Notes: generated from the sequence alone by a model not told the origin. A stretch of 64,000 nucleotides of DNA from Corynebacterium suedekumii (GCF_030252185.1 NZ_CP126970.1:2790001-2854000), one strand, 5' to 3'. Shown: positions 37,255 to 46,440, counted from the stretch's first letter. Translations and numbers: made by a program.

Positions 37255-38363
37255 CACAGTTCCTGCTGGTAGACGGACAGTTCGTGGAGGGGGCGGCCGC
37301 CGACCTTCTCGAAGACGCGGGCCGATCCGGGGTTGTCGCGGCCGATGAAGGTGACCCGGAGGCGTCGGTAGCCGCCGGCGTGGAGGCGGGCGTAGAGCTG
37401 GCGGATCATGAGGCCGAGGATGCCGCGGCCCTGGTGGTCGGGGCGGGTGCCCTGGACGATGAGGACGACGTCGCGCCCGCGGCGTCGCCACCGCAGCAGG
37501 TCGAGCCCGGCGCGCAGGTTCAGACGGCCGTCGTGGGCGCGGAGGATGTCCACGGGGTCGGGGACGGCGACGATGAACCCGGCCACCTCGGCACCGTCCT
37601 CGGCGAGGATGATCAGTTCGGGATCCATGATCACGCCGAGGCCGTCGAGCTGGGCGGCCATCTGTGCGGGCCCGATCGGGGTGAAGTAGGGCAACTGGGC
37701 AAAGGAGGCGTTGAGCACCGGGCGCAGGTCTCCGGCCAGCGTCGAGCGGAAACGGCGCGGATGCCGCAGGGTGAGGCCCCGTTCGCGCCACTCCTCGGCG
37801 CCCGGGGCACGGCGGGCGTCGGCGGGGATGCCGGCGACGTCGACCTCCCAGGTGTCGGCGATGCCCCAGGGCTCGAGCCCCGCCTCGGCCAGGACCCTCG
37901 CGTAGAAGGGCGGGGTCCACACGGTGTCCAGGAACCCGGGGTGGTCGAACCCGGCGCGGAGGATGCCGCCGGTGACGTTCGGCAACGGGGTGACGGGGCC
38001 GAACAGCCGGGTGGCACCACGCGCGCGGTGATGGTCGGCGGCAGCGTGGACCAGCGTGCGGACGGTCTCGGCGTTGACTCCCTCCAGCGCCCCGAACAGG
38101 CCCGTGCGCTGCCCCATCTCGACGTCGAAGGCGTCGGAGTGGTGGGTGATCATCCGGCCGACGGCGGTGCCGGTGTCCGTGCGTGCCAGCCACAAGGAGA
38201 TGCCGGGGAACCAGTGCTGTCCCGTGAACCAGCTGCGGATCTCCGAGCGCAGCAGCGGGACGGAGCGGTCGGTCGTGCCGGCGGCGGTGTGGAGGCGGAC
38301 GGGCAGGTCAAGAAATTCACGCAGCTGCCGGCGGGTGGTCACCTCCTCCACGTGCACGGTCAT
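37254..38363 (-). CDS. GNAT-family N-acyltransferase
   Basis: 369 aa from ATG 38363. The acyl-CoA binding motif is VLIVQGTRPDHQGRGILGLMIRQLYARL (V-x-G-x-x-P-x-H-Q-G-x-G) at ~residues 305-330. The N-terminal ~200 residues (DLPVRLHTAAGTTDRSVPLLRSEIRSWF, ATRLFGPVTPLPNVTGGIL) form a long domain, as in conserved large acetyltransferases. Substrate unknown. It overlaps the upstream barrel-like gene by 4 nt and the Acg-like gene by 1 nt, so all are co-translated. Confidence 0.82.
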   Translation of the reverse strand: MTVHVEEVTTRRQLREFLDLPVRLHTAAGTTDRSVPLLRSEIRSWFTGQHWFPGISLWLARTDTGTAVGRMITHHSDAFDVEMGQRTGLFGALEGVNAETVRTLVHAAADHHRARGATRLFGPVTPLPNVTGGILRAGFDHPGFLDTVWTPPFYARVLAEAGLEPWGIADTWEVDVAGIPADARRAPGAEEWRERGLTLRHPRRFRSTLAGDLRPVLNASFAQLPYFTPIGPAQMAAQLDGLGVIMDPELIILAEDGAEVAGFIVAVPDPVDILRAHDGRLNLRAGLDLLRWRRRGRDVVLIVQGTRPDHQGRGILGLMIRQLYARLHAGGYRRLRVTFIGRDNPGSARVFEKVGGRPLHELSVYQQEL

Positions 38364-38890
38364 CGGCGGGGTCCGAAGAGTGTGTCGCGGACCACGGCGA
38401 GGGTGCTGCGGACCAGGCGGGCGGGCCCGACGGGCGGGTCGGTGAGCGGGGTGGTCGCCGGCGGGTCGCTCTCCCCGGCCAGGGGTGCGAAGCGGCGGAT
38501 CATCGACATCCTCCCCTGCGCGTTGCAATTGCCGTTGGTGTAGCCGTGCTCCTGCGGGACGAGGATGCGGATGAAACCGCCCTTGGCCACCTCCTGGTCC
38601 GGGTCCTCGGGCAGCAGCCAGTGCATGAGTTCGACGTGTTCGGGGGTGCGGGCGAACTCCTTGAGGGACTCCTGGGTGTCAAAACCGACGAGCAGCCCGA
38701 TGCCGAGCGGGAACTGGTAGTAGGAGCGGTGCCACAGGTACCCCGGGGTGGCGCGCAGGCGGGCGGAGAGCTTGGGCCAGCGGATGACCTGGCGGACCAT
38801 GCCCAGCGGCGAGTGGTAGTAGTTGCAGCTGAAGAAGAAGGCGCCGGCGCGGCCCTGGGGCGGGGCGGCGGAGAAGTCGGTGGTGCGCAT
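38360..38890 (-). CDS. uncharacterised 176-aa protein of the adenylase-GNAT operon
   Basis: 176 aa, not recognised with confidence. It starts soluble, with FFFSCNYYHSPLGMVRQVIRWPKLSARLRATPGYLWHRSYYQFPLG. The pattern of strands and a middle phrase LLVGFDTQESLKEFARTPEHVELMHW would fit a dimeric alpha+beta barrel (the DUF3291/antibiotic-monooxygenase-like class), but I see no decisive residue. The start ATG is preceded by AGGA at 6 nt, located in the 3' end of the adenylase gene. Its stop overlaps the GNAT start. Confidence 0.68.
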   Translation of the reverse strand: MRTTDFSAAPPQGRAGAFFFSCNYYHSPLGMVRQVIRWPKLSARLRATPGYLWHRSYYQFPLGIGLLVGFDTQESLKEFARTPEHVELMHWLLPEDPDQEVAKGGFIRILVPQEHGYTNGNCNAQGRMSMIRRFAPLAGESDPPATTPLTDPPVGPARLVRSTLAVVRDTLFGPRR

Positions 38891-38899
38891 CAGGTGTCC

Positions 38900-40503
38900 T
38901 TAATCGTCCGTGACCAGGTAGACGTTCTTGATCCGCTCGGCGTCGTCGCCGGCGAAGGGGCCGTGCGGTGCTCGTGCAGGCGCACGGTGATCTCCCCGGC
39001 GCTGGCGTCCTCCTCGAGGGATTCGCGGAAGTCGCGGGAGACCGAGGCGAGGTGGGCCACCACGCCTTCGGCGAGTGCGGCGGACATGGTGGTGCGTTCG
39101 GTGTGGGTCAGGGCGGCGTCGGCACGCAGTTCGACGTGGATGACCGGGCGGGTCTCCAGGTCGGTGGCCTCGACGAGTTCGGTGCGGAAGGACTCGATGT
39201 GCGGCGCCCACCGCTGGTCGCCGTAGAGGCCGTTCTCCACGTCGAGGGGGTAGATGTTGGCGCCCATGTAGGAGATGGTGGCGTCCTTGCGGCCGTAGAG
39301 CAGCAGGAACGGCAGCTTCATCCGCTGGTGGCGGAACGCGCGACGGCAGTTCTGCTCGACGCGGGGGTGGTCGGCGAGCAGCTCCATCATCTCGGGGAAG
39401 GAGTACAGCGTCGCCTCGTCGCCGATGTTGTAGCGCAGCTTCGGGTTCATCACCGCGGTGGTGTTGAGGGTGACCACCAGCTCATCGTCGGCGGTGGTCT
39501 CCAGGTAGGTCTCCAGCGGGTTGTACTGGAAGATCATCGGGGTGCGCGCCTCGTCCTCCCCGAGCAGGGCGCGGCGGAAGTCCGGGTCGGCCACACACGC
39601 CTTGCGGATGCACACCGACAGATCCGTCTCCCCGCCCAGGCCGATGGTGAGATCCGAGGCGCCGTAGCCGGAGTACACCCGGCCGAGGCGGGCCTCGAGG
39701 TAGTCGCGCAGCCCCTCGGTCATCGCCTCCCCGCCGACGAAGGCGTTGATGCGGTACGTCCGCCACTTCTCCGGCTCCTGATCCATCCGGTCGACTACGT
39801 GCTTGAGAAACGGCGGGTAGGCGGTGATGAGGTAGGTGTGCCCGGGCCCGAAATGTTCCATGGTGTCGAGGATCTTGTCCAGGTCCGGGCCGGTGTTCTT
39901 CACCGTGGCCACCTGCGCCATCGCCAGGCCCGTGTTCGTGCCGGTGGCCCACGCCCCCATGGAGAAGGCGTTGATGCAGAACAGGTTCCTCGACCCGTGG
40001 AGCATGGTGGTGAACCCGGCGAGGTTCTTGTGGATGGTGTACAGCTCGGACTTCGAACGCATCCAGTTCGTCGGCTGCCCGGAGGATCCGGAGGACTCGT
40101 CGACGACGGTGCCGATCGTCTTCAGCCTCCCCTTCCACGACCGCTCCTGCTCCGTGTAGCGGCGCACGTAGTTGTCCTTCGTGGTCTCCGGGTAGTTCGC
40201 CAGATCCCACCACCGGAACTCCCAGCCGTGGCGGGCCAGGTGATCCTGGTAGGCGGGCACGTCGAGGAAGCCGTGCTGGCACATCATCCACGCGTTGAGG
40301 CGGGCGAACTCCTCCAGCTTCGGGTGGTAGTTGCGGGCGGTGAACCGCCACACCGCCGGGTGCACGCGGTAGGCGGCGTAGACGGCGGACAACCCGGAGA
40401 TCGCCGCCCGCAGGAAGATCTGCCGGGCGATGTTCACCGGCCCCCGCGGGATGGGCAGGGTGCGCAGCCGCCGGGGAGCCGTCGGTTTCCTCCACTGAAT
40501 CAT
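38900..40503 (-). pseudogene. PaaK-like adenylate-forming enzyme, one-base frameshift near the C-terminus
   Basis: About 534 aa if one base is restored. P-loop DESSGSSGQPTNW, VYSGYGASDLTIGLGGE, and LLYGRKDATISYMGANIYPLDVE mark an AMP-forming ligase of the phenylacetate-CoA ligase class that activates a carboxylic acid. In the raw frame the protein ends with an atypical tail to a stop at 38890. One extra G in the GGGG at 38957-38960 (plus strand) gives the natural end GPFAGDDAERIKNVYLVTDD and a TAA at 38900, with the next gene's Shine-Dalgarno right after it. First gene of the four-gene operon. Either a subtle mutation or a homopolymer error. Substrate unknown. Confidence 0.78.
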
Positions 40504-40642
40504 GTCCCCACGTTAGCCACGTCACAGCTGGTGCTCAACCGGTGGGCGGGTCCCCTGCCACGATTCCGCTATCCCCACGACCCCGGAGTAACGTGACGTG
40601 TCACATCAACCAGTCCGCCCCCAGACGTGAAACGTGCGCCAC

Positions 40643-42004
40643 ATGACCAAGTTGTCCAAGAACCTGCCCCTGACGATCCTCGTCACCGCCTTCATGCTCT
40701 TCTCCATGTTCTTCGGAGCCGGCAACCTCATCTTCCCGCCGATGCTCGGCGTGGAGGCCGGGACGAACTTCACCCCGGCGATGATCGGTTTCCTCGGCAC
40801 CGGCGTGCTGCTGCCGGTGCTGGGCATCATCGCCATCGCCATCTCGGGCGACAACCTGCGTGACCTCGCCTCCCGCGGTGGCCGGATCTTCGGGCTGGTG
40901 TTCCCCATCATCGCCTACCTGTCCATCGGTGCGTTCTACGCCCTGCCGCGGACGGGCGCCGTCTCCTACGAGACCGCCATCCAGCCGCTGACCGGCTGGG
41001 ACTCCCTCCTCGCCTCGGGCGCGTTCAACCTCATCTTCTTCGGTGTCGCCCTCGGACTGGCGTGGAACCCGACGTCGATCGTCAACAACCTGGGCAAGTT
41101 CCTCACCCCGATCCTGCTCGTCCTGCTGTTCCTGCTCGTGGTCATCGCCGTGGCCACCTTCGACGGCACCCCGCTGACCCCGGGTGAGAAGTACGCGGAC
41201 GCCCCGTTCGCCGCCGGCCTGCTCGAGGGCTACCTCACCATGGACTCCATCGCGTCCCTGGCGTTCGGCATCATCGTCATCTCCGCCCTGAAGAACAGCG
41301 CCCTGCCCGCCGGCAAGCCGCTGGTCCGCAGCACCATCCTCGCCGGCCTGGGCGCCGGCCTCATGCTCGGCGTCGTCTACGTCGCCCTCGGCTTCATCGG
41401 CCAGATCATCCCGGACCCCGGCCAGTACGACAACGGCGCCGGCCTGCTCGCCGACGCCGCGAACCTGGCCATGGGATACCCCGGCCAGATCATCTTCGGC
41501 CTCATCGTCCTGCTCGCCTGCCTCACCACCGCCGTCGGCCTCATCGCCGCCACCAGCGAGTTCTTCCACCTGCTCGTCCCCGCGATCTCCTACAAGGCGT
41601 GGGCCATCGGCTTCTCGCTGCTCTCCTTCGCGCTGGCGACGCAGGGCCTGTCCACCGTGCTCGCCGTCGCCGCCCCGGTCATCGGGTTCATCTACCCGCC
41701 GGCGATCGCCCTCATCTTCGTCACCCTCATCCAGCCGCTGCTCTACCGGAAGGTCAACCTCTTCTGGACCTTCCGCCTGAGCATCTGGGTCGCCGTCCTC
41801 TGGTCCGCCCTGGTCACCCTCAACGACCTCGGCTGGGGCAGCTCGGTCATCGAGCCGCTCATCAGCTGGTCGCCCATGCACGATCTCAGCCTGGGCTGGG
41901 TGCTGCCCACCGTCGTGGGCTTCATCGTCGGTCTGCTTATCGACGTCGCGAAGCCCACCGACCCCGCCCTCTCCCGCGGGCAGCGGGTCGCCGTCAGCGC
42001 CTGA
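40643..42004 (+). CDS. brnQ: branched-chain amino acid transport system II carrier protein
   Basis: 453 aa with about 12 hydrophobic helices. LIVCS family, sodium-coupled uptake of Leu/Ile/Val. Seen: FMLFSMFFGAGNLIFPPMLG at the N-terminus, TGVLLPVLGIIAIAI, and SALKNSALPAGKP. ATG 40643 is preferred; GTG 40634 is an in-frame alternative. Divergent from the adenylase operon, followed 75 nt later by the monooxygenase gene, as in C. glutamicum by memory. Confidence 0.93.
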   Translation: MTKLSKNLPLTILVTAFMLFSMFFGAGNLIFPPMLGVEAGTNFTPAMIGFLGTGVLLPVLGIIAIAISGDNLRDLASRGGRIFGLVFPIIAYLSIGAFYALPRTGAVSYETAIQPLTGWDSLLASGAFNLIFFGVALGLAWNPTSIVNNLGKFLTPILLVLLFLLVVIAVATFDGTPLTPGEKYADAPFAAGLLEGYLTMDSIASLAFGIIVISALKNSALPAGKPLVRSTILAGLGAGLMLGVVYVALGFIGQIIPDPGQYDNGAGLLADAANLAMGYPGQIIFGLIVLLACLTTAVGLIAATSEFFHLLVPAISYKAWAIGFSLLSFALATQGLSTVLAVAAPVIGFIYPPAIALIFVTLIQPLLYRKVNLFWTFRLSIWVAVLWSALVTLNDLGWGSSVIEPLISWSPMHDLSLGWVLPTVVGFIVGLLIDVAKPTDPALSRGQRVAVSA

Positions 42005-42078
42005 TCCGGGCCGGAACAGAATCACCCTCCGTAGTGTTGGGGTCAGTGAGACCCCAACATCCGGAAGGTGATTTTTTC

Positions 42079-43101
42079 ATGTCTGCCCCGCTGCCCCTGT
42101 CGCTCATCGACTTCTGCCACATCTACCCCGGTGAGACCGCCGCACAGTCCATGGCCCGGTCGGTGGACCTGGCGCAGCGCGCGGAGGCGCTCGGCTACTC
42201 GCGGATCTGGTACTCCGAGCACCACAACATGAAGCACATCGCCTCCTCCGCCCCCGCGGTGCTCATCTCCCACATCGGGGCGAAGACCGAGAAGATCCGC
42301 CTCGGCGCCGGCGGCGTCATGCTGCCCAACCACTCCCCCTACGTCATCGCGGAACAGTTCGGCACCCTCGCCGAGCTCTACCCCGACCGCATCGACCTTG
42401 GACTGGGCCGCGCCCCCGGCACCGACATGAACACCCTCGGCCGCGCCCTGCGCCGTGACCCCAACGCAGCCGAGCACTTCCCCCAGGACGTCATGGAACT
42501 GAACGCCTACCTGCAGGGCCGCTCCCGCATCCCGGGTGTGTCGGCCATCCCGGGCGCGAACACGAACGTGCCGCTCTACATCCTCGGCTCCTCCATGTTC
42601 GGCGCCACGCTGGCCGCCGAGCTGGGCCTGCCCTACTCCTTCGCCTCCCACTTCGCCCCGACCCACCTCGAGCAGGCGACCCGCTACTACCGGGAGAACT
42701 TCAAGCCCTCGGACACGCTGGCCGAGCCCTACGTCATCGCGGCGGTCAACGTCGTCGCCGCGGACACCGCCCAGGAGGCCTCCCGCCAGCTCGAGGGTGT
42801 ATACCGCGAGCGGGTCCGCGCCATGGCCGGGCGGGGCCAGCACCTCACCGAGGAGCAGCTCGACGCAATCATCGAGTCCCACCACGGCCGCCAGATCATC
42901 GACATGCTGCGCTTCACCGGCGTGGGCACCGGCGAGCAGGTCCGGGACTACCTCGAGGGCTTCGCCCGTACCGCCAACGCCGACGAGCTGATGATCTCCC
43001 TGCAGGGCACCTCCAACGCCGACGTCATGCGCGGGATGGACATCCTCGCCGACGCCTGGCAGCTGGACCCGGCAGACATGGCCGGGGCTCCGGGCCGGTA
43101 G
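42079..43101 (+). CDS. luciferase-like flavin monooxygenase (MsnO8 type)
   Basis: 340 aa, bacterial-luciferase TIM barrel that uses reduced FMN or F420. Seen: the opening LSLIDFCHIYPGETAAQSMARSVDLAQRAEALGYSRIWYSEHHNM, IRLGAGGVMLPNHSPYVIAEQFGTLAELYPDRIDLGLGRAPG (the family signature). ATG 42079 with AAGGTG 8 nt upstream. It follows brnQ. Substrate not known. Confidence 0.9.
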   Translation: MSAPLPLSLIDFCHIYPGETAAQSMARSVDLAQRAEALGYSRIWYSEHHNMKHIASSAPAVLISHIGAKTEKIRLGAGGVMLPNHSPYVIAEQFGTLAELYPDRIDLGLGRAPGTDMNTLGRALRRDPNAAEHFPQDVMELNAYLQGRSRIPGVSAIPGANTNVPLYILGSSMFGATLAAELGLPYSFASHFAPTHLEQATRYYRENFKPSDTLAEPYVIAAVNVVAADTAQEASRQLEGVYRERVRAMAGRGQHLTEEQLDAIIESHHGRQIIDMLRFTGVGTGEQVRDYLEGFARTANADELMISLQGTSNADVMRGMDILADAWQLDPADMAGAPGR

Positions 43102-44908
43102 GGGCGGCTACCAGTTGTCCTGGGTCCGGGGGCGGGACTGCTCGACGATCCGGAACCGGGACTCCATCTCGGCGGCCTCGTCCGGATCGTCGGTGAGGTC
43201 GCCGACCACGCCGAGGTCGCCGCCGATGACCACGTTGCCGGGGATGACGATGTTGCCGTCGTCGTCGTGCTCGAGCACCGGGACGGGCAGCGGGTTGCCC
43301 TCGGCGTCATAGCCCGGGGCCGGGCGGGATTCGTAGGCCTCGAGCTTCTCGGCGGTGTCGGTCTTCTCCCACTGGCGGGTGCGCAGCTGGCGCTGGGCGG
43401 CGACATCGTCACTCATACCCTTGACCAGGGAGTACATCATGATGAACTGCATGAGGAAGAAGGGGAAGGCCACGATGATGACCACCTCCTGCAGCGTGGC
43501 GATACCCGTCGCCGGGGAGATGAGCAGCAGCGCACCGGCGACCGCGCCGATGGCCAACGCCCAGCCGATGCGGTAGGACGTCGGGCTGGTGTCCTCCTCG
43601 CCGGTGGCGAACATGTCGTTGACCAGGGCGGCGGAGTCGATCGAGGTGACGAAGAAGATGACGATCACCACGATGGCCAGCAGCGAACTGAAGGTGGTGA
43701 GCGGGTACGCGTCGAGCAGGCCGAACAGCGCCTGCGGCACATCGCCGTCGACGACGACCGGCTGGGTGAGCGCACCCGGGTCCGCCAGCTCCATCTCCAC
43801 GCCCGCGCGGCCGAAGATGGCGAACCAGATGACGCCGAAGATGGTCGGCAGGGCGAGGACACCGGCGATGAACTCGCGGACGGTCCGGCCCTTGGAGATG
43901 CGGGCGACGAACATGCCCACGTACGGCGACCAGCAGATGGTCCACGCCCAGTAGAACATCGTCCACGTGCCCTGCCAGCCCGGGTTGTCGTCGAAGGAGT
44001 CGGTCCAGAACATCACCTCGGGCAGGCCGGTGGCGTAGATGCCGAAGGACTCGATGACGAACTTGAGCAGCGTGAGCATCGGTCCGGTGACCAGGATGAA
44101 CACCATCAGTGCCACGGCGAGGGCGATGTTGATGTTGGAGAGCAGCTTGATGCCCTTCTCCAGGCCCGCGCCGACGGAGAGGCAGCCGAGGCCGGTGATG
44201 ACGAGGATGATCACCAGCTGCACCCAACTGACCTGCGGCACGTCCCACATCTTGTTGAGGCCGGAGTTGATCTGCAGCACGCCCAGACCCACGGAGACGG
44301 CGATGCCGAAGGTGGTGCCGATGATGGCGAGGATGTCGATGGGCTTGCCCGGCCAGGAGTAGATCCGGCCGCCGAGCAGCGGGGCGAAGATCGACGACAG
44401 GCGCGGCGGGAGCTTGCGCTTGTAGATGAAGTAGCCCAGTGCCAGGCCCGGCAGCACGAAGATGACCCACATGTGGATGCCGAAGTGGTAGTACGTGAAC
44501 ACGAACGCCTGCCCGATGGCGGCCTCGGACATGGGGTCAGCGTTGGCCATGGGCACGTTGAAGGCGTGGTTGATGGGCTCGGCCACGCCCCAGAACATCA
44601 GCACCGCGCCGACGCCGCCGGCGAAGATCATGGAGAACCACACGGGCAGCGGGTAGCGGGGATCCTCGTCGTCGTCACCGAGCTTGAGTCGGCCGTAGCG
44701 GGAGACGAAGACGCCGAGCAGGAAGATGAACACCAGGGACACGCCGCCGATGTACATCCAGCCGAAGTAGGTCATCAGTCCACCGGAGATGACGGTGAAC
44801 GCGTCCCGGGCGGTCGCCCCGAGGATGATCGTGGAGACGACGAAGACGAGAATGCATCCCGCCGCTCCGAGGAAGATGCCCGGGTCCGACTTCAACCCGA
44901 ACAGATTA

Positions 44909-44916
44909 CGTTTACT
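44909..44916. repeat. 8-bp target site duplication, left copy
   Basis: CGTTTACT directly abuts the left IS end. The identical octamer abuts the right end at 46372-46379. Confidence 0.9.
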
Positions 44917-44940
44917 GGCCCTTCCGGATCCGGAGTGCAT
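44917..44940. repeat. left terminal inverted repeat of the ISL3-family element
   Basis: 24 bp, GGCCCTTCCGGATCCG followed by GAGTGCAT. It matches the right end at 20 of 24 positions. On the minus strand it encodes ATG CAC TCC GGA TCC GGA AGG GCC, the new start of the permease gene. Confidence 0.88.
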
Positions 44941-44981
44941 AGCTGGGGTTCGCCGGTGATGCGGTGAGGCACAAGATGTAG

Positions 44982-45041
44982 GGGTCCTGGGGCGTGTGAA
45001 GATGCAAGTTCCTACACCAGCACTTCGCATCCCCAGGACCC
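44982..45041. promoter_or_regulatory. hairpin sequestering the transposase ribosome-binding site
   Basis: GGGTCCTGGGG (44982-44992) pairs with CCCCAGGACCC (45031-45041), extended inward by TGTGAAG/CTTCGCA. The AGGA that would serve as Shine-Dalgarno for the TTG at 45045 lies inside the 3' arm. RNA that enters from outside the element would fold this arm away and block translation. Confidence 0.6.
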
Positions 45042-45044
45042 GCT

Positions 45045-46358
45045 TTGAACGCTACCGCCAGCCTGCTCGCCGACACCATCTGCCGCACCGTCGAGCTCGG
45101 GGTGACCATCACCGACGCCGCTGTGGCTGACGAGCTCACGCACCTGTTCTGCGCCCCGGTCACACTCGACCCGATCTGCGCCGAGTGCGGGATGGCGGGC
45201 CGTTTGCGGGACCACGTCCAGCGGAAGGTCACGGATCTACCGATCGTCGGGCATCCCACCAGACTGCACGTGCGGGTACCGCGCTTCACCTGCGACAACA
45301 CCGAGTGCGCTACGAGGATTTTCCAGCAGCGGATGCCGGCGTTGGCTGAGCCGCGGGCCAAGACCACCCGCCGTTGCAGCCGCTGGATCCTGCAGCGTCT
45401 GGCGATCGACCGCACCAGCGTGTCCGCGGTGGCCAAGGCCCTCGGGCTGGGGTGGGATTTGGTCAATGACCTGGCGGTCTCGGAGGTTCGCGCGATGGTC
45501 TACGAGCAGCCCGGACACTTCGATGGCGTCCGCGTTCTCGGTGTCGATGAGCACAAGTGGAAGCACGTGCGCGGCGACGGCAGCAGTGCGTTCGTCACCG
45601 TGCTGGTCGACCTGACCCCAGTCGTGGACGGCACTGGCCCGTCCCGCCTGTTGGACATGGTCCCGGGGCGTTCGGCGAAGGTGCTCACCGAGTGGCTGGA
45701 CGCCCGTGACCAGGTGTTTCGGGATCGAGTCAAGGTTGTCACGATGGACGGTTTCGCCGGCTACCATTCCGCTGCGGCGAAAGCTGTTCCTGCAGCACGG
45801 ACGGTGATGGATCCGTTCCACGTCGTGCATCTTGCCGCGGACAAGCTCACCGTGTGCCGCCAGCGGATCCAGCAGGCCACCACCGGGCACCGGGGACGGG
45901 CCGATGACCCCCTGTACGGGATCCGCCGCATCCTGCGCACCCGCGCTGAGCTGCTGACCGACAAGCAGAAGGTCCGCCTGTTCAAGGCGTTCACCGCCCA
46001 TGATGCGCACGCGGCGGTGGAGGTCACCTACGGCGTCTACCAGCGACTCATCGCCGCCTACGAGGCCTCGGGCAAGCGGGAGGGCAAGATCGCGATGTAC
46101 AAGCTCCTCAAGTCGATCCGGGCCAGTGTGCCAACGGAGTTGCCCGAGCTCGCGCAGCTCGGTCGCTCACTGTGGAAACGGCATCGCGAGATCCTCGCTT
46201 ACTTCGACGTGGGTGCCTCCAACGGACCCGTCGAGGCCATCAACGGCCGCCTCGAGCACCTGCGCGGGATCGCCCTGGGCTTCCGCAACCTCAAGCACTA
46301 CATCTTGCGGTCACTCATTCACTCCGGCCGGCTTCAGGATCGGATCAATGCACTCTGA
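45045..46358 (+). CDS. ISL3-family transposase
   Basis: 437 aa, full-length DDE transposase. N-terminal zinc-finger-like region (CAECGMAGRLRDHV, FTCDNTEC), a helix-turn-helix (DRTSVSAVAKALGLGWDLV), and the acidic triad in the DDE domain: Asp in VLGVDEHKW, Asp in VVTMDGFAGY, and the final Glu in GPVEAINGRL. Start is TTG 45045 with AGGA 6 nt upstream (in the hairpin). The stop lies in the right inverted repeat. Nearly identical relatives are common in corynebacteria. Confidence 0.95.
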   Translation: MNATASLLADTICRTVELGVTITDAAVADELTHLFCAPVTLDPICAECGMAGRLRDHVQRKVTDLPIVGHPTRLHVRVPRFTCDNTECATRIFQQRMPALAEPRAKTTRRCSRWILQRLAIDRTSVSAVAKALGLGWDLVNDLAVSEVRAMVYEQPGHFDGVRVLGVDEHKWKHVRGDGSSAFVTVLVDLTPVVDGTGPSRLLDMVPGRSAKVLTEWLDARDQVFRDRVKVVTMDGFAGYHSAAAKAVPAARTVMDPFHVVHLAADKLTVCRQRIQQATTGHRGRADDPLYGIRRILRTRAELLTDKQKVRLFKAFTAHDAHAAVEVTYGVYQRLIAAYEASGKREGKIAMYKLLKSIRASVPTELPELAQLGRSLWKRHREILAYFDVGASNGPVEAINGRLEHLRGIALGFRNLKHYILRSLIHSGRLQDRINAL

Positions 46359-46371
46359 TTCCGGAAGAGCC
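46348..46371. repeat. right terminal inverted repeat of the ISL3-family element
   Basis: ATGCACTCTGATTCCGG then AAGAGCC; reverse complement of the GGCTCTTCCGGA end. It overlaps the transposase stop codon. Confidence 0.88.
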
Positions 46372-46379
46372 CGTTTACT
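46372..46379. repeat. 8-bp target site duplication, right copy
   Basis: CGTTTACT, identical to 44909-44916. Removing the IS and one copy restores an open frame reading MSTGESGSKRNLFGL into the permease gene. Confidence 0.9.
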
Positions 46380-46400
46380 ACCGGATTCTCCGGTGGACAT
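46372..46400 (-). pseudogene. severed 5' end of the BCCT permease gene
   Basis: Minus-strand ATG 46400 encodes MSTGESGS and then enters the IS. A GAGAGG lies 7 nt upstream of the ATG, so the native ribosome-binding site is intact but disconnected. The first 7 residues plus the TSD codons continue into SKRNLFGL on the other side. Confidence 0.85.
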
Positions 46401-46440
46401 GTGGATGCCTCTCGTCGTCGTGGCGGGTAACGGAGACAGG

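Larger units (their letters stand above)
43108..44940 (-). pseudogene. ectP: EctP-type BCCT compatible-solute permease, 5' end replaced by an IS element
   Basis: 610 aa from the ATG at 44940. Twelve membrane helices; BCCT signature region FYWAWTICWSPYVGMF; start KSDPGIFLGAAG; C-terminal ~110 residues acidic and cytoplasmic, as in osmosensing carriers. It takes up ectoine, betaine or proline with Na+. The first 8 codons (MHSGSGRA) come from the IS inverted repeat, not from the gene. The native start (MSTGESG, ATG 46400) and its GAGAGG Shine-Dalgarno are 1455 bp away on the other side of the element. The reading frame stays open, so a near full-length protein could still be made if a transcript and RBS exist. 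The name rests on synteny with the monooxygenase and brnQ. Confidence 0.8.
44917..46371 (+). mobile_element. ISL3-family insertion sequence (IS31831-like), 1455 bp
   Basis: Complete element: 24-bp imperfect inverted repeats, one intact ISL3 transposase gene, and an 8-bp duplication on both sides. Length and terminal GGCTCTTCCGG match the corynebacterial ISL3 elements such as IS31831. It interrupts the BCCT permease gene between codons 8 and 11. The intact ends and duplication suggest a recent event. Whether a named ISfinder entry exists cannot be decided here. Confidence 0.93.

Noticed and set aside
36325..40503. A nonribosomal peptide synthetase module
   Set aside because: The adenylase is PaaK-like and stands alone; no carrier-protein or condensation domain is present.
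40594..40610. GTGAC-GT-GTCAC repeat upstream of brnQ as an Lrp operator
   Set aside because: Arms of only 5 bp and no regulator nearby; not enough to call a site.
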